14,902 bases of DNA from JBLKSS01 sp047607725 (GCF_047607725.1 NZ_JBLKSS010000034.1:1-14902), one strand, 5' to 3'; shown: positions 1-6,591, numbered from the stretch's first letter. A program made the numbers and translations. The notes: generated by a model from the sequence alone, not told the origin.

Positions 1-141
1 CTATCATCGCCGGATTATCCATGATCTGACAGCCGTCCTTTATAGGATGCGGGTTCACTAGGCATCGTAGTGGAACATATTCTTACCGGGCCATACAACA
101 AACCCACCAATAATTCAAGACGTCCTCCACGGGGCGCTTAC
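1..141 (-). mobile_element. IS end truncating gpsA (possibly IS66-type)
   Basis: GpsA-like sequence stops abruptly at about 142. Read on the minus strand, what follows begins GTAAGCGCCCC, and GTAAGCG is the usual start of IS66-family terminal inverted repeats. The rest of the stretch to the window edge matches nothing I recognise. It holds a short open frame on the minus strand with ATG at 21-23 that runs off the edge and could be the start of a transposase. Locally, 93-128 on the plus strand resembles the tnpA start of the IS66 relic at 5401. The family call is inference from the heptamer and the junction; that the sequence is foreign to gpsA is clearer. Confidence 0.5.
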
Positions 142-427
142 GTTTGAGTTGCGTAAGCACGCTGCCAAATACGTGGCTCGGGACAACAATCAGCACATCG
201 CGGCTGGCGACCAGCGCCGTCGGCAGCGATGCTTCCAGGCGCCGCGTCGGCGGAAAGGGCACGTCGGGCAAAAAAGCTTGATTGCAGCGCGCCGCCTCCA
301 GCGCCTGGATATGGGCCGGATCGTGTCCCCACAGCAACACCTCATGACCGTTACGCGCCAGGGTGATAGCCAGGGCCGTACCGTAAGAGCCGGCACCGAT
401 AACAATCATTGAAGCATCGCCAGGCAT
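142..427 (-). pseudogene. gpsA: gpsA, N-terminal stump of glycerol-3-phosphate dehydrogenase
   Basis: GpsA is the cytosolic NAD(P)H-dependent enzyme that reduces dihydroxyacetone phosphate to sn-glycerol 3-phosphate, the backbone precursor of phospholipids. The frame from ATG at 425-427 reads MPGDASMIVIGAGSYG, the N-terminal Rossmann motif GxGxxG, and follows E. coli GpsA through PSHVFG to LTQLK, about 95 of roughly 339 residues. It then runs into foreign sequence and stops at 83-85 after about 19 non-native residues. The substrate-binding C-terminal domain is absent, so the protein cannot be active. The gene starts 2 bases after the secB stop, as in the ancestral secB-gpsA operon. Identity is certain; loss of function holds unless the rest of the gene lies elsewhere, which would still leave it split. 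Confidence 0.92.
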
Positions 428-429
428 AA

Positions 430-900
430 TTAGGCGTCCTGAACCGGCTGGCTGCCTTCACCGTCGGCCTGCTGCTGCAGGTAATTCATGAACAGCGCGT
501 CAAAGTTGACCGGCGCCAGGTTCAGCTGCGGGAAGGTGCCGCGGGACACCTGGCTGGTGATGCACTCGCGGGCGTAGGGGAACAAAATATTCGGGCAGTA
601 GGCGCCGAGGCAGTGCGCCATCTGGGGGCCGTCAATGTCGGAGATGGTAAAGATGCCCGCCTGCTGGACTTCGCATAAAAACGCGGTGTCGTCCCCCAGC
701 GTCGCCGTCACGGTGACCCGCAGCACGACTTCATAAATCTCTTCCGCCAGCTGGCTGGACGCGGTATCAAGATCCAGTTTGATTTCAGGCTGCCATTCCT
801 GCTGGAACACCTTGGGCGCGTTCGGCGCTTCAAACGAAACATCCTTGGTGTAAATGCGCTGAATTTGGAACGCCATCTCGGTATTATTTTGTTCTGACAT
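430..900 (-). CDS. secB: SecB, export chaperone
   Basis: SecB is a cytosolic homotetramer that holds precursor proteins unfolded and delivers them to SecA for Sec-dependent export. The 156-residue product is full length (E. coli SecB has 155) and collinear from MSEQNNTEMAFQIQRIYTKD to the acidic, glutamine-rich tail. It keeps the PNAPKVF segment, the GIFTI core and the GAYCPNILFPYARE region of the family. The start is the ATG at 898-900. It sits between grxC (63-base gap) and the gpsA stump on the same strand and is probably co-transcribed with both. No lesion is visible, in contrast to most of the window, which suggests continued selection. Confidence 0.97.
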   Translation of the reverse strand: MSEQNNTEMAFQIQRIYTKDVSFEAPNAPKVFQQEWQPEIKLDLDTASSQLAEEIYEVVLRVTVTATLGDDTAFLCEVQQAGIFTISDIDGPQMAHCLGAYCPNILFPYARECITSQVSRGTFPQLNLAPVNFDALFMNYLQQQADGEGSQPVQDA

Positions 901-963
901 TGAAAAACCCTTTAGTTAAAGTGCCGGGTACGGGCGCCAAGGCGCACGCCCCGTCGGTTCTGT

Positions 964-1215
964 TTATTTAAGCAGGGGGTCCAGGCCGCCGCGCGCATCA
1001 AGCGCGTGCAGATCATCGCAGCCGCCCGCATGTTTGCCATCGATAAAAATTTGCGGCACCGTGGTGCGGCCGCTGCGCTTAATCATCTCTTCTCGCAGAT
1101 CCACGTCACCGTCGATGGGGATTTCCTGAAACGGCACCTGTTTGCGGGTGAATAACGCTTTAGCTCGATAGCAATAGGGGCAGGTTGCTTTGGTATAGAT
1201 TTCGATATTGGCCAT
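964..1215 (-). CDS. grxC: Glutaredoxin 3
   Basis: GrxC is a small cytosolic thiol-disulfide oxidoreductase that uses glutathione to reduce disulfides, including in ribonucleotide reductase. The 83-residue product equals the E. coli length. It carries the dithiol active site CPYC at residues 12-15, the cis-proline segment TVPQIF and the glutathione-binding GGCDD motif near residue 65. The C-terminus DARGGLDPLLK is that of E. coli GrxC. It starts 27 bases downstream of yibN on the same strand with a GGGAAG-type ribosome site just upstream of the ATG. It appears intact and is probably in an operon with yibN and secB. Confidence 0.97.
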   Translation of the reverse strand: MANIEIYTKATCPYCYRAKALFTRKQVPFQEIPIDGDVDLREEMIKRSGRTTVPQIFIDGKHAGGCDDLHALDARGGLDPLLK

Positions 1216-1242
1216 GGTCTTCCCTTCTTGATGGAAAAAGAG

Positions 1243-1674
1243 TTATTTACCCCGGACCAGCGGTAAATTTTCCCCGCTCCAGCCGGATATACCTTCTTTA
1301 AGCACATAAACCCGTTCAAAGCCGGCTTTGATCAGGTTTTGCGCCGGATCGCGCGAGGTGGTGCCGCTGGCGCAAACGACAATGACCGGTTTACCCTTCG
1401 CTTTCTCCAGCTCGCCCAGATTGCGGGATTTGATGTCCGACGCCGCCAGATTCAGGCTATTGGCAATATGCCCTTTACGGTAATCATCCCGGTTGCGCAG
1501 ATCAACAATCACCGCGTCTTCCTTGTTGATCAGGCGGATAGCTTCACCGCGGGCGATGTCGCCCACCTTGGAGAACCGGCTTTGAAAAGTGGTAAAAATT
1601 ACGGCGCCCAAAAGGACCACCCACGCTAAACTAAGCATGGGATGATTGCCGACAAATTGCATAATTTCTTGCAT
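1243..1674 (-). CDS. yibN: YibN, membrane-anchored rhodanese-domain protein
   Basis: The 143-residue product has the same length as E. coli YibN. Residues about 10-30 (hydrophobic, SLAWVVLLGAVIFTTF) form one transmembrane segment. A rhodanese domain follows, with DLRNRDDYRKGHI and the active-site loop CASGTTSR, whose cysteine would carry the persulfide. Rhodanese domains transfer sulfane sulfur, but the physiological substrate of YibN is not settled, so function is given at family level only. It is the first gene of the minus-strand group yibN-grxC-secB-gpsA. No stop or frameshift is visible. Confidence 0.95.
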   Translation of the reverse strand: MQEIMQFVGNHPMLSLAWVVLLGAVIFTTFQSRFSKVGDIARGEAIRLINKEDAVIVDLRNRDDYRKGHIANSLNLAASDIKSRNLGELEKAKGKPVIVVCASGTTSRDPAQNLIKAGFERVYVLKEGISGWSGENLPLVRGK

Positions 1675-1722
1675 GGGGTGAAAAGACTCCCGTTAGTAAA
1701 TGTCCACCAGTTAAAGCATTCG

Positions 1723-1728
1723 AGTATA
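1723..1728 (-). promoter_or_regulatory. Possible -10 box for the yibN-grxC-secB operon
   Basis: Read on the minus strand, TATACT lies about 50 bases before the yibN start and is a close match to the sigma-70 -10 consensus. The -35 region at suitable spacing (around TGAATT) is poor. The site lies beside the gpmI deletion, so the original promoter context may have been changed. Assignment rests on one hexamer and its position. Confidence 0.3.
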
Positions 1729-1841
1729 CCCTCGCCGCCGGGCAAATTCAGCCAATATACCGATACATCGCCAAGAAACTGACGGCAATGCGCGTCTCGA
1801 CGCAAAAATCTCGGATGAAACCGATGCCAAAGCGCTAATAG

Positions 1842-1874
1842 ATGACTGGTAAGCAGCTGTTCAACGTGAAATAA
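1842..1874 (+). pseudogene. gpmI: Remnant of the 3' end of gpmI
   Basis: GpmI is the cofactor-independent phosphoglycerate mutase of glycolysis, about 510 residues, normally encoded between yibN and envC. Only its very end is visible here: the frame reads MTGKQLFNVK then TAA, against MTGKPLFIVE in E. coli as I recall it (7 of 10 identical). It ends 8 bases before the envC ATG, the place where gpmI should stop. Immediately upstream in frame are TAA and TAG, and I could not align further coding sequence with confidence. The only other room is 1675-1841, so almost the whole 1.5-kb gene has been deleted. The match is short, and the call leans on conserved gene order. Confidence 0.6.
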
Positions 1875-1882
1875 TCGCCGCC

Positions 1883-3096
1883 ATGAGGGAAAAAGCACCG
1901 TTGAAAAATTCATATCCCACGCGCGCCGACGATCGGCAGCGAGCCACCGGATTCAGGTATCGCCTTTGCGCCGGCGCGCTGCTGTTGCCTGTCGCCGGTC
2001 ACGCCGCGGATAACAAGCAGCAGCTTGAAACGGTGCAACAATCTATCCTCGCCAAAGAAAAAAGCGTTCAGCAACAGCAAAAACAGCGCACCGCTTTGCT
2101 CGGCCAACTAAAGCAGTAAGAGCAGTCCATCGCCCGCTCGTCCCGCACCCTGCGGGATATGCAGCGCGCGCTGGAGACGCTAACCGCGATATCGATCGGC
2201 TGACGCGCTCCATTCGCCAGTTGCAGGACCGTCAGGCCGCGCAGCAGAAATTGCTGGCGCAGCAGTTGGACGCCGCTTTTCGCCAGGGGCAGCACTCCGG
2301 GCTGCAGTTGATCCTTAGCAACGAGGAAAGCATGCGCAGTGAACACATTCTGGCCTATTTCAGCTACCTTAACGAAGCGCGCGCGAAAACCATTAATGAT
2401 CTGCACCAGACCCGTACCGACCTCGTGGCGCAAAAGCGTGAGCAGCAGCAGAAACAACAGCAGCAACAGCAGGTGTTGCAGCAGCAGCAAACGTTGCAAA
2501 GCGCCCGAGCCGCGCGTCAGAAAACTCTGAGCGGCCTGAATTCGTCTATCGCGGAAGATAAGCAGCGCCTGACGGAGCTGCACCAAAACGAGGCGCGGCT
2601 GCGTGATACCATCGCCCGCGCGGAGCGGGAAGCGCAGGCGAAAAGCCGCGGCAGCACCTATAAACCCAGCGAAAGCGAGCGTGCGCTGGTCGCCCATACC
2701 GGCGGCCTCGGCCGTCCGGCGGGACAAGATCTGTGGCCGGTGCGGGGCCGCATGCTGCACAGCTTCGGCGAGCCTCAGCAGGGAGAAATGCGCTATAAAG
2801 GGCTGGTGATTGCGGCGCCGGAAGGCAGTGAGGTGAAAGCGATTGCCGCCGGCCGGGTACTGATGGCCGACTGGTTGCAGGGTTATGGGCTGATGGTCGT
2901 GATTGAACACGGTAAGGGCGATATGAGCCTGTATGGTTATAACCAGAGCGCGCTGGTCAACGTCGGCGACCAGGTCAAGGCCGGGCAACCTATCGCCCTT
3001 GTCGGCGCCAGCGGCGGCCAGTGCCCGCCGTCGCTTTATTTTGAAATTCGCCGCCAGGGCCAGGCGGTCAATCCCATACCCTGGTTAGGAAGGTAG
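1883..3096 (+). pseudogene. envC: envC, murein hydrolase activator (nonsense plus frameshift)
   Basis: EnvC is a periplasmic protein recruited to the septum by FtsEX. It activates the amidases AmiA and AmiB through a degenerate LytM domain. The reading starts at ATG 1883 with a basic N-terminus and hydrophobic signal segment (LCAGALLLPVAGHAA). A coiled coil with heavy glutamine content (about 2010-2640) follows, then a linker, then the LytM domain (about 2735-3090) ending GQAVNPIPWLGR as in E. coli. Two lesions break it. A TAA at 2117-2119 stands where glutamine is expected (LKQ stop EQSIARSS), and a one-base deletion at about 2183 (TLNRDIDRL expected) moves the rest into another frame. The long downstream frame from 2221 has no signal peptide, so export of a working activator is unlikely. 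It lies directly after the gpmI remnant and 1 base before yibQ. Confidence 0.93.
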
Positions 3097-3097
3097 T

Positions 3098-4099
3098 TTG
3101 CCGATTAAAACTTTCTGCACCACGATTGTAATACTCCTGCTGCTGGCAAGCGCTGCGGCACAGGCCGGGAAATTGGCCATCGTCATTGATGATTTCGGCT
3201 ATCGGCCCGCGATCGAAAATCAGGTATTGGCCATGCCGGTCAATATTTCCATCGCGGTGCTGCCCGATGCGCCCTATGCCCATGCGATGGCGGTGAAAGC
3301 CCACCAGCAGGGGCGCGAAATCCTGATACATTTGCCGATGGCGCCGTTAAGCAAACAGCCTCTGGAGCGCAATACGCTTACGCCGGCGATGAGCCGCGAA
3401 CAGGTGGCGGACATCATTCACCAGGCGAGCCAGAAAGTGCCTTACGCCGTGGGGCTGAATAACCATATGGGCAGCGCCATGACCTCCAGTCTCAGCGGCA
3501 TGCAAAACGTCATGCAGGCATTGAGTCGCTATTCCTATTATTTCCTCGATAGCATGACCATCGGCAACAGCCAGTCGGTACCCGCCGCCGCCGGCACCGG
3601 CGTTCGGGTTCTCAAACGGAGGGTATTCCTGGACGACACCGCCAACGAGGCCGACATCCGCGCGCAGTTCAACCGTGCGGTGGCGTTGGCCTACCGCAAC
3701 GGGTCCGCTATCGCTATCGGTCATCCCCATCCCGCCACCGTGCACGTGCTGCACCAGATGCTGCCGTCCCTGCCCGGCGATATTGTGTTGGTACGTCCGA
3801 GTATGCTGCTCAACGAACGGTCCGAGCCGGTTACCGCGGCGGCGCCGGTGGGCAAACCGGCGTCGACGCGCCGGCATCCTTTCCGCGGCGTACCCTACTG
3901 TCCGAGCCGCCAAGCGCCGCCGCCGGTCTATGCCGACGCCATGTTAAGCGCCATCGCATCAAGCGTCGCCGAGACCTGGCGGGGGATTTTGCGCGGCGAG
4001 ACGACGCCTGATGCCGGTAAGCTTGATCTCGGTAAACCTGACGACAGCAAGCCTGCCGTCGGTAAGCCCGACGCAAGCAAAACTGACGTCGGTAAATAG
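3098..4099 (+). CDS. yibQ: YibQ, predicted divergent polysaccharide deacetylase
   Basis: The 333-residue product matches E. coli YibQ (about 319) and belongs to the divergent polysaccharide deacetylase 2 family. The family fold is that of NodB-type deacetylases, but the substrate of YibQ is unknown. A signal peptide (LLLLASAAAQA, likely cut before GKLAIVIDDFGY) directs it to the periplasm. Conserved blocks are the IDDFGYR metal-site region, IHLPMAPLSKQPLE, NNHMGSAMTS, FLDSMTIGNSQ and GHPHPATV. The TTG start is 1 base after the envC stop, with GGAAGG at 3088-3093 as a close ribosome site, so translation may depend on reading through envC. No lesion is visible. The C-terminus past VYADAMLSAIASS diverges and ends in a lysine-rich pentapeptide repeat. 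Confidence 0.93.
   Translation: MPIKTFCTTIVILLLLASAAAQAGKLAIVIDDFGYRPAIENQVLAMPVNISIAVLPDAPYAHAMAVKAHQQGREILIHLPMAPLSKQPLERNTLTPAMSREQVADIIHQASQKVPYAVGLNNHMGSAMTSSLSGMQNVMQALSRYSYYFLDSMTIGNSQSVPAAAGTGVRVLKRRVFLDDTANEADIRAQFNRAVALAYRNGSAIAIGHPHPATVHVLHQMLPSLPGDIVLVRPSMLLNERSEPVTAAAPVGKPASTRRHPFRGVPYCPSRQAPPPVYADAMLSAIASSVAETWRGILRGETTPDAGKLDLGKPDDSKPAVGKPDASKTDVGK
4010..4096 (+). repeat. 15-bp tandem repeat coding a pentapeptide tail in YibQ
   Basis: The last 29 residues of YibQ divide into six units of five: DAGKL, DLGKP, DDSKP, AVGKP, DASKT, DVGK. At the DNA level the period is 15 bp, with a stronger 30-bp higher-order unit (4025-4054 against 4055-4084). Lysine at position 4 of every unit is invariant. 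E. coli YibQ has no such tail. Replication slippage is the simplest origin. Multiples of 15 bp keep the frame. Confidence 0.8.
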
Positions 4100-4328
4100 G
4101 CTGCCGACGACACGCGCGACCTGCCCCAGCCTCTCAGGCGAAGGGGGGGCCCCGGCGGCGGTCTTGCCAGCGCTAGGCCGTCAGGGGAAAAAGGATAGCC
4201 CGCTTGCCTTCCCGCCCCCTGGAACCGCGGCCGCAACGCCGCACGTTTTAGCCCGCGCGACCCGTCTTTTTCCCGCCCGGCGTCAACAACCGGCGCTCGC
4301 CGCCTTACCGCGGTGAAATAGTGTGTGA

Positions 4329-4354
4329 TAGCGCATCTATGTTACTATGCGCTA
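4329..4354 (+). promoter_or_regulatory. Inverted repeat upstream of the glycosyltransferase pseudogene
   Basis: TAGCGCAT at 4329-4336 and ATGCGCTA at 4347-4354 are perfect 8-bp arms around a 10-base spacer, about 30 bases before the ATG at 4386. An AT-rich segment (TAAAATTATG) follows the right arm and could hold a -10 region. The arrangement would suit an operator or an RNA hairpin. No U-run follows, so it is a weak terminator candidate for yibQ. The remaining intergenic sequence from 4100 is GC-rich, and I see nothing else in it. Confidence 0.4.
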
Positions 4355-4385
4355 AAATTATGGATGGTCTGTCCGGTGGAAAAGC

Positions 4386-5316
4386 ATGACGATGCCACAA
4401 GGTCGGTTGAAAATTCTGCTGTTGGATAACGGCAAAGAATGGGGCGGCGGCACCAACAGCCTGTTGGAGCTTCTCAAACGTATCGACCGCGACCGCTTTG
4501 AGATTACGTACTGTTTTTACCATAATTATCGGCGCGACAATGAAGAAACCATCGGCGACGTCCTGAACGCCATCGGTATTCCGACCCGATTCATCGTGCA
4601 GCGCCGGCAGCCGTTGTGGGCCAAATTGAGCAAGGAGATCTTGCGCGGCCTATTGCTGTTCAACGCCGCCTGGCGCAAACGCGCCGTGCAAGCCATCGAC
4701 CAGCGCTGTCGCGCCGAACGCCCGCCATATTGCCGACCTGTTGCGCGCAGGAAAATATCACCTGCTGTATATGAATAACCAGCCCAGCTCCAATATAGAA
4801 GGGTATTTAGCGGCCGAGAGCCTACCGGTAGCGGTGGTGCAACATTGCTGCATCGAGCCGCTGCTCGACCCGCATATCGTCGCGCGCGTCAACCGGGGGG
4901 CGCGCTGTGTCATTGCCGTATCCAACGGCGTGCGGCAAACCCTGGTCCAGGATGGCGTCCGTCCGGCGTTGTGCCAAACGGTGTTTAACGGCATCGATAT
5001 TCAGCAGCCGCTGCCGGATGGCGCGAGACTGCGCGAGTCCCTTGGCGCCGACGCGCGCACTTTCCTGTTCGGCAGTATCGGTTCGCTCATCGCCCGCAAG
5101 GTGCATGATCATACGCTACAGGCGCTACGGGCGTTCCAGCAGGCCTACCCCGACGCACGCTGGAAAATGGTACTGGTGGGATCGGGTAGCGAGCAGGCCA
5201 ATCTGGCGCGCCAAGCGGCGTAATTGGGTCTCGGCGATCGCGTGATCTTCACCGGATTTCAGCGCAATGTCATGGAATACCTGGCCGCCTTCGACACGCT
5301 GATACTTGCCTCGCGC
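4386..5316 (+). pseudogene. Glycosyltransferase family 4-type pseudogene, cut by IS
   Basis: This is a group 1 (GT-B fold) glycosyltransferase that would have moved a nucleotide-sugar residue to an acceptor, plausibly in lipopolysaccharide assembly given its place beyond yibQ. The N-terminal domain begins KILLLDNGKEWGGGTNSLLELL. After a frameshift near 4715-4735 the second frame continues IADLLRAGKYHLLYMNNQPSSNIEGY, then the hinge AVSNGVRQTL and VFNGIDI. The donor domain follows with GSIGSLIARKVHDHTLQALRAF and VLVGSGSE. A TAA at 5221-5223 replaces an expected glutamate codon before LGLGDRVIFTGF. The frame is severed at 5316 by the IS66 relic, losing the C-terminal part of the donor domain. 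The exact gene name cannot be fixed from sequence alone. Confidence 0.85.
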
Positions 5317-5334
5317 GTAAGCGTACGCCCAGCG
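5317..5334 (+). repeat. Left terminal inverted repeat of the IS66 relic
   Basis: GTAAGCGTACGCCCAGCG here is the exact reverse complement of 6071-6088. The GTAAGCG start is typical of IS66-family ends, and the glycosyltransferase homology stops at it. Confidence 0.9.
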
Positions 5335-5400
5335 CCGTCTGTTAATTCCCCATCAAGTTATTGAAGATGATGTCCATTATTTTTTTAATGGGCACAATTC

Positions 5401-5794
5401 ATGAAACAAACCCCACCAAAACCCTCAAGACGTCGTCCCAATTTCCCGCTGGACTTTAACATTAAGCTGGTTGAGCAGGCGCTCCAGCCCGGCGTATCCA
5501 TTGCCAAGCTGGCACGAGATAACGGTATCAATGACAATTTGCTGTTCAACTGACGCCAGCTCTACCGTCAGGGCAAGTTCGGTGTCCAACCTAAAATCCC
5601 CACTACACAGCAGGCTGAGCTACTGGCGGTTACACTCACCGCCGAACTATCACCCTTACGTTCTCCTTTTACCCTCTGCCGAACCCGTTACTTGCGACAT
5701 TGAGTTCACCGGTGCCCGGTTACGGCTGGCCGGCAATCTGACACCGGCGCTGTTATGCGTACTTATCCATGAACTCAAAGGCCCGCAATCATGA
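5401..5794 (+). pseudogene. tnpA: IS66 tnpA (orfA), nonsense plus frameshift
   Basis: This is the small helix-turn-helix accessory protein of IS66 elements. The N-terminal frame from ATG 5401 (RRRPNFPLDFNIKLVEQAL, then SIAKLARDNGIND) is the HTH region. A TGA at 5551-5553 stands where the conserved tryptophan of the NxWRxxY motif is expected. The same frame continues RQLYRQGKFG, and a frameshift at about 5640-5690 moves the C-terminus (IEFTGARLRLAGNL, then LHELKG-like residues) into the frame ending TGA 5792-5794. That stop overlaps the tnpB ATG, the usual coupled arrangement. Confidence 0.85.
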
Positions 5795-6088
5795 TGGGCT
5801 TACCGGCGGGCACCCGTATCTGGCTCGGCGCCGGCCACACCGATATGCGAAACGGCTTCCAGGGCCTCGCCGCCAAAGTCGTGTCCGCCCTCCAGGAAAA
5901 TCCGTTATCCGGCCATGTCTTCGTCTTCCGGGGAAAACGCGGCAACCTGATAAAGGTCCTGTGGTCAACCGATGACGACCTGTGCCTGTTGGCAAAACGC
6001 CTTGAGCGCGGCCGTTTTGTCTGGCCGCTGGCCCAGGACGGCAAGGTGTTCCTGACACAAGCCCAGTTGTCGCTGGGCGTACGCTTAC
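5791..6088 (+). pseudogene. tnpB: IS66 tnpB (orfB), C-terminally truncated
   Basis: IS66 Orf2/TnpB is a conserved accessory protein of about 115 residues. The frame MMGLPAGTRIWLGAGHTDMR, then FRGKRGNLIKVLW and LAKRLERGRFVWPL, is diagnostic. Native-looking sequence ends at residue 94 (TQAQLS, base 6072), where the family normally continues MLLEGIDWR. The frame then runs through the right inverted repeat into the kduD fragment without a stop, giving a 266-codon chimeric frame ending at 6591. Confidence 0.88.
6071..6088 (-). repeat. Right terminal inverted repeat of the IS66 relic
   Basis: CGCTGGGCGTACGCTTAC is the exact reverse complement of the left end at 5317-5334. KduD homology begins within a few bases of its outer edge. 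Confidence 0.9.
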
Positions 6089-6591
6089 ATATTTTGGTCA
6101 ACAATGCCGGCATTATTCGCCACCAGGATGCCATCGAATTCAGCGAAAAAAATTGGGATGATGTGATGAATCTTAATATCAAGTGGCTGTTTTTCATTGC
6201 CCAGGCGGCGGCCCGGCAATTTATTCAGCAGGGCCGCGGTGGGAAAATCATTAATATCGCCTCGATGCTCTCCTATCAAGGCGGCATACGCGTTCCCTCC
6301 TATACGGCCTCAAAAAGCGCCGTGATGGGCGTCACACGTCTTCTAGCCAATGAATGGGCGCAACACAGCATTAATGTCAACGCCCTGGCGCCCGGGTATA
6401 TGGCCACCAATAATACCCAGCAACTGCGTGAGGATGAGGCCAGAAGCCAGGCGATCCTGGAGCGCATCCCCACAGGTCGTTGGGGATTGCCCGACGATTT
6501 GATGGGGCCGGCGGTATTCCTGGCGTCGGCGGCGTCGGATTATGTTAACGGCTACACCCTGGCGGTCGACGGCGGCTGTCTTGCACGCTAA
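6089..6591 (+). pseudogene. kduD: kduD, 5'-truncated 2-deoxy-D-gluconate 3-dehydrogenase
   Basis: KduD is an NAD-dependent short-chain dehydrogenase of hexuronate breakdown that acts after KduI on 2,5-diketo-3-deoxygluconate. The sequence from ILVNNAGIIRHQDAIEFSEK to the end aligns with E. coli KduD from about residue 88 to its last residue 253. It keeps the NNAG motif, the catalytic serine (NIASM) and the YTASK catalytic Tyr/Lys. The N-terminal nucleotide-binding half with TGxxxGxG is missing, removed at the IS66 junction. The remaining frame is open only because it is fused to tnpB. The neighbour kduI is not in the window. NAD binding is not expected. Confidence 0.9.

Larger units (their letters stand above)
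5317..6088 (+). mobile_element. IS66-family relic, internally deleted, 772 bp
   Basis: The element is bounded by perfect 18-bp inverted repeats starting GTAAGCG, typical of IS66. Inside are an IS66 tnpA (orfA) with nonsense and frameshift, and an IS66 tnpB (orfB) lacking its last 20 or so residues. The DDE transposase gene tnpC and everything else up to the right repeat are missing, so the tnpB coding sequence is joined directly to the right end. The flanking 8-mers are CCTCGCGC on the left and ATATTTTG on the right. IS66 insertion normally duplicates 8 bp, so these are not the two sides of one insertion. The element cannot move by itself but keeps both ends. Confidence 0.88.

Noticed and set aside
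1626..1913. A 95-codon minus-strand frame overlapping the yibN start
   Set aside because: It overlaps yibN in another frame and the gpmI-envC junction antisense, with no family signal.
2436..2500. CAG-rich tract that could be a microsatellite
   Set aside because: It codes a glutamine-rich stretch inside the EnvC coiled coil, and homologues are also Q/E-rich there. No evidence of a separate element.
2068..2988. A 306-codon open frame on the minus strand
   Set aside because: It is antisense to envC coding sequence that aligns with the family on the plus strand. Its composition (leucine/glutamine-rich stretches) is the shadow of the CAG-rich coiled coil.
5471..5794. A 107-codon frame that might be an independent small gene
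   Set aside because: Its last third is the C-terminus of IS66 TnpA in shifted frame. The first part is out-of-frame shadow.
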